Origin: Andalucia godoyi
Lineage: Eukaryota > Discoba > Jakobea > Jakobida > Andaluciidae
Reading direction: 5' to 3'
NCBI GenBank assembly: GCA_009859145.1
Contig: VRVR01000056.1
Coordinates: forward strand, 62,001 to 126,000
DNA length: 64,000 nt
This document shows, piece after piece, positions 28,499 through 37,908 of this stretch. The notes beneath the pieces are model-generated. The model did no database searches and was not told the origin of the DNA. It saw only the letters and a list, made by a program, of their open reading frames with translations. The position numbers and the translations under genes were made by a program. Within the stretch, counting starts at the first letter, position 1; each line of letters starts with the position of its first letter.

Positions 28499-29629
28499 AT
28501 GTCTTCTCAGAACTTTAGATTTTATAAGAACCAGTATCCGAAGGAAGGTCAGAATGTGGTTGTAGTCGTCCGTTCGATCCAAGACATGGGTGCGTATGTC
28601 TCTCTTCTTGAGTACGGAAACGTCGAAGGAATGATCTTGATGTCCGAGCTTTCACGCCGCCGTATCCGCTCGATTTCGAAATTGATCCGTGTTGGCCGAC
28701 AAGAAGTAGTCCAAGTTTTGCGAGTGGATCCGGATAAGGGATACATTGATCTTTCAAAGTCCAAGGTGAAGCCGGAGGAGGCGTTTCTTGTAGAAGAAAA
28801 GTTCAATCACGCACGTACGGTACAGAGTATTCTGCGCGCAACTGCAGAAAAGTTCACTCGGGACATTCAGACCGAGTCGGACCCCGCGAAGAAGCAAGCG
28901 CTCAAAGACAAGTTCGGAAACATTACGCTGCCGTTCCTTTGCGAACATGTTTCATGGCCCTTGTATGAACATCCAAAGTTTGCGAATCTGGACTGCCCTG
29001 CATACCGCGCTTTCGAGTACTCAGTTGCACACCCCGAAGAAGTGTTTACGCCGCAGCTCTGCCAAAGCATTCCGGACGAGGTTATCGAGTACATCAAGGC
29101 CGATATTGGCAGAAAGCTGAAGGCTCAACCCATCCGCCTTCGTGCAGATATGAATCTTACGTGCTTTTCTTTCGATGGAATCGAAGCAATTCGCTATGCG
29201 TTGATTCGAGGTGAAGAGCTCGCAAATAAGATTAGTCCAGGAAGTGTCAAGATCTGCTTGACTGCTCCGCCATTGTATGCAGTAACATGTGTCAGTGGAT
29301 CCAAGGTGGACGGGATTGAACTCATGAAGAGGGTCATCCAGGAAATTCAAACTGCAATGGAGGAGAAGAAAGGCAAGTTCGAGCTGAAGCAAGAGCCAAA
29401 GGTCATCTCAGAGAAGGAAGAGAAGAGCTTGTCTTCGATCATTGCGAATGCAGACGGCGAAAATTCAGAAGATGACGACGAAGATGGCTCAGATGACTCG
29501 GAGGACGGTTCCGAAAACGAGGACGAGGATGACGACGATGAGGCGGAAGAGGACGAGGATGAACTCCGAGGAATCAAACGAAAGCCACGCAAGGTTGCGC
29601 ACAAGGGAGGCGAAGACGAAGACGATTGA
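28499..29629 (+). CDS. EIF2S1: Translation initiation factor eIF2 subunit alpha
   Basis: A 376-residue regulatory subunit of eIF2, the GTPase that delivers initiator Met-tRNA to the 40S subunit. The S1/OB fold is at about 15-90. The stress-kinase phosphorylation site is intact: Ser52 in ILMSELSRRRIRSISKLIRVG (Ser51 in human mature numbering), so GCN2/PKR-type control is possible. The helical and alpha/beta C-terminal domains follow (to about 300). The last 70 residues form a strongly acidic Asp/Glu/Ser tail with an internal basic patch (RGIKRKPRKV). This is longer and more acidic than the human tail (total 315) and accounts for the extra length. Confidence 0.97.
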   Translation: MSSQNFRFYKNQYPKEGQNVVVVVRSIQDMGAYVSLLEYGNVEGMILMSELSRRRIRSISKLIRVGRQEVVQVLRVDPDKGYIDLSKSKVKPEEAFLVEEKFNHARTVQSILRATAEKFTRDIQTESDPAKKQALKDKFGNITLPFLCEHVSWPLYEHPKFANLDCPAYRAFEYSVAHPEEVFTPQLCQSIPDEVIEYIKADIGRKLKAQPIRLRADMNLTCFSFDGIEAIRYALIRGEELANKISPGSVKICLTAPPLYAVTCVSGSKVDGIELMKRVIQEIQTAMEEKKGKFELKQEPKVISEKEEKSLSSIIANADGENSEDDDEDGSDDSEDGSENEDEDDDDEAEEDEDELRGIKRKPRKVAHKGGEDEDD

Positions 29630-29812
29630 GAGGGTTGATTCTTCATGATCTTTCCTGTGCAGCTGTTGTTTTTGCGATCATCTATAAAACGATTACCACA
29701 CTCCTTCAAATCCATATCTCAAGAAGAACAGAAAGCAACCTTTTTTACGTCGCATCATGTTAGTGGTTCAAGACATCTTGTTCTTTTCTTCGTACAAAAT
29801 ACACAGACACAG

Positions 29813-29845
<33 letters not shown>

Positions 29846-30013
29846 CACACACATATGCACGCACAAGCGCACAAACGTACGCAGAGAAGATGTACCCAAA
29901 TTGACAAGTCGACTTTTCCCCCTCCTCTCCCCGCATCCCCAATCTTCTACATGATAACGCAGCTGTCAAATGAGCCACGCTCGGCACGATTCTTGCCTGT
30001 ACAATCACCAGTA
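29630..30013. other. Convergent 3' intergenic region with CA repeat
   Basis: Spacer between the eIF2-alpha stop (+) and the BRCT-protein stop (-). It contains an (AC)n microsatellite and no convincing gene. Confidence 0.4.
29801..29853. repeat. (AC)n dinucleotide microsatellite
   Basis: About 25 CA units with interruptions (AG at the left, GC inside) in the 3' spacer. Confidence 0.9.
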
Positions 30014-31105
30014 TCACCGCCCAACATTACACTCGTTCCAAGTGGTCCTGTAGTCTGACTCTGGCATTCGAGCCCAGCGAAGAATGCTTTCTTCCAACCA
30101 TCGGCGCGAGACAACCTGCATTCCCCACTCCAGAGCCTTGGTGTATTTCTCTCCCTCTTGCCGGAGAACAATCAGGTGAGTGTTTTTCGATTTGGACAGA
30201 TCCCCAGTGTACTGGGCACCCGCGAGCGCCACCAGGGATTTGATCTCCATCCGCTCCGCCCCTGTGAAGCCACTGATGGAAATAACACAATCCCGCATTG
30301 AAGAAATCCCAAACCGTGAGGGTGTTGGAGTATACAATTCGGATTTGCATTCAAATGGAATAAGCGTCTGTTCCTCAAGACAGTCTTCGATCCAAAAGAC
30401 AGAAACGCACGGAATTCCCCGTTGTTGTGCGAGTCCAAATTCTGTGCCTTCCGAAGATGCAGAAATGACGTGGGTTGTGCTCCGATGCAAAGAGACGGAG
30501 CACACGCCACCGTGATTCCTGACAACGTCAATTATTCTATTCGTCCTCTCGAATTCATAGTTGAGAATGCAAAAATGCAAATTCGAAAATAAGAACGAAC
30601 TGGCATTCGATTCTGCCAAATTCGCAGCACTTTGCCCTGGATTACTACTGCTATTATTGTAGTTCCTTCTGCTGCTGCTGCTGCTGTTATTGTTGTTGTT
30701 GCTGCTGCACCAAGCATCAGAGAACGGGGTTGCTGCATCTGCAGTCGCATTTCGATGAACGAAATTGATCTGCTGTCGACCTCCATTGTAGTCGGCAACA
30801 GCCTCTGCTGCACCGCTGAACGACCTCGGAGCTCGTGGAGAGTGAGAGTTGGACTGGCTCGAAGTGGTCGTGGGAGACAAAAACCCATCGGACACCATCG
30901 ACGCTTGCACACGCTGCGATCGTTGTTGTGCAAAACTCAGAATATCACGGATTGTGAGAAAGTGTCCTTGTTGCGGACGAGACACCGCCTGCCGCTGCAT
31001 CTGCATCTGCATCTGCATATGAGCTGGATTCGCGGAGAGCTCATCGTCCTTGGTTTCTTCAATGGAGACAACCTGCCCTTCAAACGAGTACGAAGCAGCG
31101 TGCAT
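30014..31105 (-). CDS. Tandem-BRCT domain protein, probable DNA-damage response factor
   Basis: A 363-residue protein. The N-terminal half is low complexity: a QMQMQMQ run from CTGCAT repeats, Ser and poly-Asn tracts. Two BRCT domains follow. BRCT1 (about 168-255) has FCILNYEFERTNRIIDVVRNHGG, HVISA and the conserved Trp in VSVFWIEDCLEEQTLIP. BRCT2 (about 265-350) has CVISISGFTGAERMEIKSLVALAGAQYTGDLSKSKNTHLIV and the Trp in VVSRRWLEESI. The arrangement resembles the phosphopeptide-binding BRCT pairs of TopBP1/Rad4 or PTIP-like proteins. ATG 31105 was chosen; the Phe/Leu-rich stretch upstream comes from an A/G simple repeat and a non-ATG codon. A checkpoint or repair scaffold role is inferred. 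Confidence 0.8.
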   Translation of the reverse strand: MHAASYSFEGQVVSIEETKDDELSANPAHMQMQMQMQRQAVSRPQQGHFLTIRDILSFAQQRSQRVQASMVSDGFLSPTTTSSQSNSHSPRAPRSFSGAAEAVADYNGGRQQINFVHRNATADAATPFSDAWCSSNNNNNSSSSSRRNYNNSSSNPGQSAANLAESNASSFLFSNLHFCILNYEFERTNRIIDVVRNHGGVCSVSLHRSTTHVISASSEGTEFGLAQQRGIPCVSVFWIEDCLEEQTLIPFECKSELYTPTPSRFGISSMRDCVISISGFTGAERMEIKSLVALAGAQYTGDLSKSKNTHLIVLRQEGEKYTKALEWGMQVVSRRWLEESILRWARMPESDYRTTWNECNVGR

Positions 31106-31610
31106 TTCACAACTACGATCTGCACAATCTGCCGAAGTGAAATGAAGAACTTGGAAGAGCAAGAAAAGCGAAAGAAAGAAAGAAAGAAACTCGATGAAAT
31201 GAAAAACAATGAAAAGAAAAAGAAAAAGAAAAAGAAAAAAAGAAAAGAGAAAAGAGAAAAGAAAACGCAAAGATCTGATCGACGTTCGCAATTTTATTAT
31301 GTTTTATATATCTATTAATTTTTTGCAGTTTTGTCCGTTTTTCCGACTCGTTCACAGTTTGCAAATTCCCATTTAGTCATGGAAGCAATCAAAAAAAGAA
31401 AATCTCCGACATTTGACATTTCCCGCAAAAATCAAAAAGAAAATATATTACTCGTGATAATATAGAATACAACAGCCCGACTGCGTCAGTTTGTTTTTGT
31501 GTGACAATCCCGTCTGCCCACATTGAGGATCGATCTGTGCGTGGGTTGCATGATGGACACTGTAGTCGAGCAGTAGTGCACTGCCAACAGTGCGTTTCTG
31601 GATTTTTTCT

Positions 31611-31685
<75 letters not shown>

Positions 31686-31769
31686 CTCTATTTTGCCTTG
31701 CGTGGAGATTGATCCATAGTTGATCATGACACCTCCTTCTGTTCAATTTGGATCAGCGTTGCATTTTAA
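31106..31769. promoter_or_regulatory. Shared divergent upstream region (BRCT protein / orphan)
   Basis: A 660-bp divergent spacer. It has a GAAAAA-type purine tract at about 31160-31265 on the BRCT side and a long (TC)n run at 31614-31681 on the other. No gene was seen. Confidence 0.35.
31614..31681. repeat. (TC)n dinucleotide microsatellite, about 34 units
   Basis: An uninterrupted TC tract ending about 88 nt before the ATG of the downstream plus-strand gene, probably in its leader or core promoter. Confidence 0.95.
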
Positions 31770-33257
31770 ATGGCGGATGCACGCCATCGACCGGCTAAAC
31801 GAATTCGGTTTTCGGAAAGTCAGGGCCCAGACATCAACCATGCAGTCCCTGTCTCTCAGGAAGCAGGAGGAAGCTCTTCGCAGTCGGATCCCTTGTTTCA
31901 TCCTCCTGGAGAGAATGGCGAGAATGGCGAGAATGGCGATGCTCGTGATAATGATGATGATGGTGACGCAGTCGAGTCTCTCGCAGTCCGTGATGGTCCA
32001 AGTCAAACAAGTGTCCATGAGCAGCAGGAGAGCGACGCACCAACAACAGAGACAGATGCAGCAAGTCGACTGGACGCAGTGAATGTGGCGTTTTCGTCAG
32101 TACAGTTACTCAGCACAGAATTCAAAAAAACCGGACTTGGATATCTCTCTTTGAGACCTGAGTTTGGAGTGTTGAAATGGCCGCTTGGAAAAGAACTGCT
32201 GGACTCTTTTGATGACGAATTCAGAAATGCATACGCAGACGAGTCCGATCTCGATGCAGATTGCGTCCGACTTGCAGTAGACCCGTCTGATGAAAGACCA
32301 TCGCGTTCCTTGGGATGGAGCCATCCTGAGGGCCGCATCTATCCAGAGGAGTGGAGCGATCGAAATCGACACGAAACCATGGATATGCTGCACGAAGTCC
32401 TTCGTTTTGCAAATGCTCTCAAATTGCATGCTTTGGAGCACAGGCCGAGTAGAAGAAAAGAACCATCTGCACATGCTCCTCAGCTGCGGTCCACCAATCC
32501 TTTGGCTCCTTTCGGTCTTATGGGTGAATATCCCAGTCGCGCAGTCACTGCTGGCGATTCTCCTATATTGTTTGCTGCTGATGATTCTTCGATCGCGGAT
32601 GCCGAAGACGCAGAACAGGCTCCGTTGGGGCGTGACGACGACTCATCGGAATATGCAGATAGCGATGATTCAGATATCGCTCTTGGAGACCTGTCGGCAG
32701 CATCGCAGTTTTCGTTTTCGGGGTTGTTTTCTTCAGACGCCGATGATTCGCAGGGCCGGTTTTCGTTGTTACAGATGAATCCAGCCGCGGAACCTTCTTC
32801 ACCAGATGTTTTACTTTCGTTGATCCAGTCTCCGTCTTCATCCCCGCTTGCGCGGCGTCCAGTTTCGGCTGCTGCGGCTGCCGGAGATTCAAACAACTTA
32901 TCTCGCAAAATTCACGGACTTTCACGAGAAGCCACTACGGCGCTGCGCGATTCTTCGCTGATGTTTCTTGCTGCAGAGGCAGCAGAAGTGCCTCGCGAAG
33001 TTCTTAATCGGGCCAAGGAGCGAGTTAGGAAGGCCATGGCTGCTCAAGAAGTCGCTGATAGCAGCAGCAGCTCCTCCAGCGGCGTGGCAAATGCAAGATC
33101 GAGCAATCCAAATCCAGTGCTGGATTGCATCTATGGACGAGTAGCATCTCGATCCATCCTGGAGTTGTCCGGTTTTCGAAGACGAAGCATGAAGATTCCT
33201 CGAGCTGCTCGGGGTCCTTCCGGAGTCGCTGGCGCTTCTACCCATGATCCAACGTGA
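31770..33257 (+). CDS. Acidic, low-complexity protein of unknown function
   Basis: A 495-residue protein with no recognised domain. The N-terminus has a short basic cluster (RHRPAKRIRF) that could be a nuclear signal. A short tandem GENGENGENG repeat follows, then long Asp/Ser/Glu-rich segments. A more ordered-looking core spans about 100-230 (FKKTGLGYLSLRPEFGVLKWPLGKELLDSF, EEWSDRNRHETMDMLHEVLRFANALKL). The C-terminus is basic and Ser-rich with a helix (VPREVLNRAKERVRKAMAAQE). The codon use and ATG are good, so it is likely a real gene. A nuclear role is only a guess. Confidence 0.7.
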   Translation: MADARHRPAKRIRFSESQGPDINHAVPVSQEAGGSSSQSDPLFHPPGENGENGENGDARDNDDDGDAVESLAVRDGPSQTSVHEQQESDAPTTETDAASRLDAVNVAFSSVQLLSTEFKKTGLGYLSLRPEFGVLKWPLGKELLDSFDDEFRNAYADESDLDADCVRLAVDPSDERPSRSLGWSHPEGRIYPEEWSDRNRHETMDMLHEVLRFANALKLHALEHRPSRRKEPSAHAPQLRSTNPLAPFGLMGEYPSRAVTAGDSPILFAADDSSIADAEDAEQAPLGRDDDSSEYADSDDSDIALGDLSAASQFSFSGLFSSDADDSQGRFSLLQMNPAAEPSSPDVLLSLIQSPSSSPLARRPVSAAAAAGDSNNLSRKIHGLSREATTALRDSSLMFLAAEAAEVPREVLNRAKERVRKAMAAQEVADSSSSSSSGVANARSSNPNPVLDCIYGRVASRSILELSGFRRRSMKIPRAARGPSGVAGASTHDPT

Positions 33258-33552
33258 GGCCAGTCAGTGGGGGTCCTGAACACATATTCCCTCAACTGTT
33301 GCCTTTTACGCTGTTTTCGCCGATTTTGAATGTATTAAAATGATGACAGGAGTTAAAAAAACGCAACAAAGAAACAAATAAATAGACAGCAACAGCAACA
33401 GTAACAGGGCTGTTTAATTTCTTGCTTCAATCAAACCACTCACACGAGTAATTGCATCGTTCCTAATCAAAACATCCAGAATCTCGTACAACCTGCTGGT
33501 CAAAGACTCGACAGGAAAAAAATAATAATTCAAAAGGACATAACAATAATAA

Positions 33553-35055
33553 TTAATAGGCTTCGACAGACCCTCTTGCATCTGCGTCGATGGCATCCAT
33601 GTCAACATCGCGACCCTGATGTGGAGGCAATGTGGACTGGGCCTCTTGAAACATGTTGATCAGCGATTCATGAAGCTGGCCATCATATTCGGCTTCTTCT
33701 GCAACCTCGCCCTCCAGTTCTGCAAGCTTCCGGGCTAGATCAACGACGCTTTCATTGACGGACTGCACATGCTGGGTCAATGCTTCAGCTTCGTCCCGCA
33801 ATCGTGCATTCTCTCGTCTCATCCTATCCAATTCGGTTCTCAAGTATTCAAACTCCCCGGCACACTGAGAATCGTATTTTTCAAGAGCACTCGCCAGCTC
33901 CTCCACATACAATTCTGAACCACTACCACCAACGTCACCACCGTTGTGTGGTGCATGAATCACAGTCTCCCCCTTCGAATGCACTGCTCGCAGCCGCGCA
34001 GAGGCCTTCATGTCTTGCGACGAACGATATTGTTTGTACTCCGCATTCACGTCTTCCATCTGTCTTTGTGTTTCTCGGTGCTTGATTTCCAACGACGATA
34101 GCTTCGACTGCAATTTCGCATTTCTTGCACGTTCCGCAACTCGATTCCTGTCGCATTCCGCGAGAGAGTCTTCTAGCGCACGCAGACGGCGAAACACATC
34201 TGGCGAGTCCCCCGCAGCCGCATGAGACCGAGCAGAATGCAGTGGCGGAGTTCCTGACATCCCGGCAGTGAGCACAAGCGACGGAGAACCGTAGTTAGTG
34301 TAATATGCAGAATTTGCGGTCCGAGATGACATATGCCCGTACGCAGGGGATCGAGCGGATGTGGCGCCCGGCGATAGAGTCGAATGTTGAGAACTGGAGT
34401 ACGGCATTGACGAGTACGATGCAGACCGCTGCTGTGTTCTAAGAGACACGGCTCTTGTACCAGATGACGGACTGGATGAGGCAGCAACGTTTGGCGATGC
34501 AGGTCCGTTGTTGTTACTTGAAGTCCTTTTCGGTTCCGCTGGACTCAAATCCGCGGGGGCATTTCCTAGCTTAAGTTTCGGAACAACCAGCGGCTTTACC
34601 TGCTGATTCGATCTTGGCGAGATCTTTGGAGATGCATTGCTATTGCCCGTCTGGCCGTGCGCATTCCGCGGAGTTGAAGGCTGTGACGATGCAATCGACG
34701 ACGTCTCATCTTCATGACGCGAGCCTCCCGAGGATCCAGCGCCAGCGCCAGCACCAGCACCAGCACTAGCACTAGCACCAGAAATAGAAGAGGAATTTGA
34801 CGGAGAGTTGGAAACAGAAGAATTATAAGACGACTTTGTGACCTGCATTTTCGTTCTCGTTACAGCGTGATTTCGATTGGAGCCAGACGACAGCAGAGGC
34901 GACGACACGGAAGACGATGCGGGAGACGAGTCGTGTCGAGAAGGCGAGTTTGAGCTCTTAAGCGCAAGAGCCCTCGACTGCGACAACTCTGCAGCATATT
35001 GAGATGCAAGTCGCTGTCGAACTGCAGCGCGAGATGCGCCATCCGGAGTTTCCAT
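33553..35055 (-). CDS. Ser-rich coiled-coil protein of unknown function
   Basis: A 500-residue protein. Residues 1-300 are Ser/Asn/Ala/Pro-rich and disordered-looking, including an (Ala-Gly)n run from a short GC-rich tandem repeat near 34738-34775. Residues of about 300-480 form coiled coil (VFRRLRALEDSLAECDRNRVAERARNAKL, then FEYLRTELDRMRRENARLRDEAEAL), followed by an acidic tail. The architecture is that of cytoskeletal or vesicle scaffolds, but no family signature is visible. ATG 35055 was chosen because the frame upstream crosses GT/GA repeats with no ATG. Its stop lies 295 nt from the previous convergent gene, with A-rich 3' sequence between. Confidence 0.7.
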   Translation of the reverse strand: METPDGASRAAVRQRLASQYAAELSQSRALALKSSNSPSRHDSSPASSSVSSPLLSSGSNRNHAVTRTKMQVTKSSYNSSVSNSPSNSSSISGASASAGAGAGAGAGSSGGSRHEDETSSIASSQPSTPRNAHGQTGNSNASPKISPRSNQQVKPLVVPKLKLGNAPADLSPAEPKRTSSNNNGPASPNVAASSSPSSGTRAVSLRTQQRSASYSSMPYSSSQHSTLSPGATSARSPAYGHMSSRTANSAYYTNYGSPSLVLTAGMSGTPPLHSARSHAAAGDSPDVFRRLRALEDSLAECDRNRVAERARNAKLQSKLSSLEIKHRETQRQMEDVNAEYKQYRSSQDMKASARLRAVHSKGETVIHAPHNGGDVGGSGSELYVEELASALEKYDSQCAGEFEYLRTELDRMRRENARLRDEAEALTQHVQSVNESVVDLARKLAELEGEVAEEAEYDGQLHESLINMFQEAQSTLPPHQGRDVDMDAIDADARGSVEAY

Positions 35056-35916
35056 ACTTGATGAATAGCCCTCAGTAACTCTCGAAACACGACAAGCCAG
35101 ATTCACACACAGGAAAAAAAGAGAGAGAGAGAGAGAGAGAGTGTGTGTGTGTGTAGGGGCGAAGAAAAATGAAATGCAAAAAAAATCAAACAGAACAGAA
35201 ATCCGAAGAGAACCCGATCGAGATTGGGATTTTCTCTTTGCTGTTGCTGTCTCTCTACGCTTGGTACTTGTTGGTCCTTTTTTGATGAGGCTTTTGCAGC
35301 TTAGCATCAACTCTGCAGTGGAAGATGAGTCAGATGAGTCGTTAGATTTTCCGTCTGGTTCCCAATTCGCGAATTCCCCGCACACGACAAACCCAACAAA
35401 GCCTCCCGACAAGCTGCTCTACGGCAGTTCACAAATGCTGCACGCCCACACTTGACCGGAGTTTTCTTTTTTATCGGATAGCTGACGTTACATATGTGAC
35501 GAGTGTGGGCAACTCACGCAGGGTTTCGACACGGCAGCGAACGACGGCAGGCATGCGGTCTCCAAAGTCACTCCCGCATGTGAGCTGCTTCTTTTCAACT
35601 GATCTATTTTTTGGGCCCATCGGAGCAAATGTCCTCTTCATTGCTCTTGCTCGTCTCTCAGTTTGTGTCAATCCTCGGCTCTGCAAGTGGCTCCGCGCTG
35701 GAATCGCAATTTGCGCGGCGTACCGCCCTCCTCTGCGTCCCGCATTCTTTCCCTTTTTTCCTACTATTAGGCATTCCACAGTCTTGCAGACCCGAGACCC
35801 TCTGGGTGTGTGACAGAGAATCAAGATACCAGGAAAACCAAGAAATCAAGGGGGGAAAAAGGAAAAAAAAGAAAAGAAAAGAAAAGAAACAGAAAAGGAC
35901 CAAAGGGCTGGCCACG
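35056..35916. promoter_or_regulatory. Divergent upstream region with GA/GT microsatellites
   Basis: An 860-bp spacer between the coiled-coil gene (-) and the nitronate monooxygenase-like gene (+). A (GA)n-(GT)n compound repeat spans about 35120-35154, just upstream of the minus-strand start. An A-rich GAAAA tract lies at about 35860-35900, just before the plus-strand start. A small minus-strand ORF (35471-35641) is listed separately. Confidence 0.35.
35471..35641 (-). CDS. Possible small protein or exon, unknown
   Basis: A 56-codon frame from an ATG (MKRTFAPMGPKNRSVEKKQL...) to TAA with codon use like real genes. No family recognised. It could be a short gene, an upstream exon of the coiled-coil gene, or chance. 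Confidence 0.25.
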   Translation of the reverse strand: MKRTFAPMGPKNRSVEKKQLTCGSDFGDRMPAVVRCRVETLRELPTLVTYVTSAIR

Positions 35917-37125
35917 ATGAAGAAGATGAATCCGCTATTTCGCAGCATCAATATGCGGCTGCCGATTGTGCAAGCACCGATGGCGGGTGCTTGTTCTCCA
36001 GAGTTGGTTGCGGCTGTGTCCAATGCTGGGGGTTTAGGGTCTCTGGCAGGTTCGTTGTTGACTCCAGAGCACATTGTCCACACTGCAGATTCCATCCGGA
36101 AATCGCTGAAGGCGCAGAATCTTCCGTTCAGCATCAACCTTTTCGTGCAGCACTCGGACTCGACTCCAAAGTCATCAGATGTGACCTCTGAAATGTCCTC
36201 GGCCGTAAGCAAACTGCTGAAGCCGTTTTATGATGACCTGAAGATCGATCCACCGCAGAATGCGGTTCCTGCAAATCTCGCGCAATGCTTTGAAGATCAG
36301 CTGGACGCCATCATTGCGGTTCGTCCCTCTGTTGCAAGCTTCGCGTTTGGTATACCGACGGCCGCACAGATTCAAAAGCTTCAAAAGGACGGAATACTTG
36401 TGTGTGGCACTGCGACGACCGTTCAAGAGGCGGTCGCCTGGAAGAATGTGGGTGCAGACATGATTTGTGCACAAGGTGGCGAAGCCGGTGGCCATCGAGG
36501 ATCTTTTCTGCATGCCACAAGCGTTTCGCAATCTCCCTCATCTGCCGGAAGAGTGGTTCCACAGAACGTCCACCATGCGTTAATTGGAACAATGGCCTTG
36601 GTTCCGCAGGTTGTGGACGCCGCAGAGGGAATTCCGGTGATTGCTGCTGGCGGAATTTCGGATGGACGTGGAATCGCAGCGGCATTATGTCTCGGCGCCT
36701 CCGCAGCTCAGATTGGCACTGCATTCCTGGGCTGTGCTGAGCTGGAGAGTGTTCTTCCTGCTGTGTGGCGCCAAGCCTTTGAGGACTCCGCTCGACACGC
36801 CGAAGATCACACCAGGGTAACACGTGCCTTTTCCGGACGCTTTGCCCGCGGATTTCAAAACACGTACATGCGCGAGCTCGATTCCGTTGACCCCGCGTTG
36901 ATCCCGGACTACCCCATCATGAACGCACTGACGAGTCACTTGCGGCAGCAGTCTGCTCGCCACGGCAGAAGCGACTTTACCAGTCTCTGGGCTGGCCAGG
37001 GCGCACCCTCGGCGTCCGTCAAATATTCCAGGTCGATGAGAGCTGGCGATATTGTTTCACTGATGGAGTCTTCTCTCCGCACCGTCCTTCAGCACGCCCT
37101 GTCCCCGCAGCGGCCCGAACCGTAA
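35917..37125 (+). CDS. FMN-dependent nitronate monooxygenase-like enzyme (2-nitropropane dioxygenase family)
   Basis: A 402-residue TIM-barrel flavoprotein. Signatures: QAPMAGACSPELVAAVSNAGGLGSL at 19-43 (the FMN-site N-terminal motif), an active-site GGEAGGHRG with His193, the phosphate-binding IPVIAAGGISDGRG, and GTAFLGCAE. The family oxidises alkyl nitronates such as the toxin propionate-3-nitronate to carbonyl products, or includes enoyl-ACP-reductase-like relatives; the bacterial/fungal class-I monooxygenases fit best. ATG 35917 (MKKMNPLFRSINMRLPIVQAPM) was chosen. An in-frame ATG at 35629 would add a hydrophobic, signal-like N-terminus followed by a Lys-rich stretch, so a targeted longer form is possible but less likely. 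Confidence 0.88.
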   Translation: MKKMNPLFRSINMRLPIVQAPMAGACSPELVAAVSNAGGLGSLAGSLLTPEHIVHTADSIRKSLKAQNLPFSINLFVQHSDSTPKSSDVTSEMSSAVSKLLKPFYDDLKIDPPQNAVPANLAQCFEDQLDAIIAVRPSVASFAFGIPTAAQIQKLQKDGILVCGTATTVQEAVAWKNVGADMICAQGGEAGGHRGSFLHATSVSQSPSSAGRVVPQNVHHALIGTMALVPQVVDAAEGIPVIAAGGISDGRGIAAALCLGASAAQIGTAFLGCAELESVLPAVWRQAFEDSARHAEDHTRVTRAFSGRFARGFQNTYMRELDSVDPALIPDYPIMNALTSHLRQQSARHGRSDFTSLWAGQGAPSASVKYSRSMRAGDIVSLMESSLRTVLQHALSPQRPEP

Positions 37126-37908
37126 ATTTCTTTTCCATCTTTTCAAAGAGAGACGCCTACGTTATACACTGAACATGCATATCTACGAACGGACATGCAT
37201 ATTCAGTCTTGCATCCCGCTGCCGGGAAGGGGATCGGCCCCAACACGCCTCACGTTGTTCTTCAGATAGATGCTCCACGCTCCGTTCCCAATCTCGATCA
37301 ATCGGTGAGCCGCTTTCTCAGCGTGACACGTTGTTCCTGAGAAGGGTGCATTTTTTGATTCTGACGGCCCTAGCAGTAGGCGTAGTGACACGTGGTCTCT
37401 TAGTAGGTCTGCGGGACCTAGGAGGCCGTGTATCGAGCGGCGTAGGCGTAGGCGAATGCGTCATCCCAGCGCACTCACCCCCATATTTGAATTAAAAAAG
37501 TGAAACCAAAAAAAGTGAAACCAACGAATGATAGAATAGATGGCTACGGATGCTGCGTTAAATCGTGTCGAAAATGCGGAGCCTGTGTCACCGGCTGAAT
37601 TCTGGCCGAGCGTGCGTAAGCACGAATTCCCTGTGGAACAAATGTCGGTCGGTATCGACCGTGTCTGTTAATGTATACTTCCGTATGCATGACAATTGCG
37701 TGTTATAATTCAGCGGTCGTCCAAGTTTTTGCAGCTTTTTCGTTCATTTTCATGTTTATCTCTGGCTGTCTTGACTGCAGTGAGCATCAAAACAAGCAAA
37801 CAAGCAGAGAAAAAAAGAAAAAGAAACACCAAGAAGAAGAAAAAAACTGGAAAACAATTCGAGATTGAGGAGGACGGTGTATGCACGTGTGTTTGTAGTC
37901 TTTGCATA
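37126..37908. other. Tandem-gene spacer, 780 bp
   Basis: Lies between two plus-strand genes. It holds short frames of unclear nature (for example minus strand 37203-37391) and A-rich sequence near 37800-37860 before the next start. No tRNA or other RNA could be supported. Confidence 0.3.

Noticed and set aside
28224-28565. Hydrophobic FVLVFVLV-type frames before eIF2-alpha
   Set aside because: They are translations of the 12-bp T-rich tandem repeat, not membrane proteins.
30632-31318. A 228-codon plus-strand frame opposite the BRCT gene
   Set aside because: It runs through antisense low-complexity and a GAAAAA tract and has no domain.
35056-35412. N-terminal extension of the coiled-coil protein through THTHTLSLSL
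   Set aside because: It translates the GA/GT microsatellite and has no ATG start.
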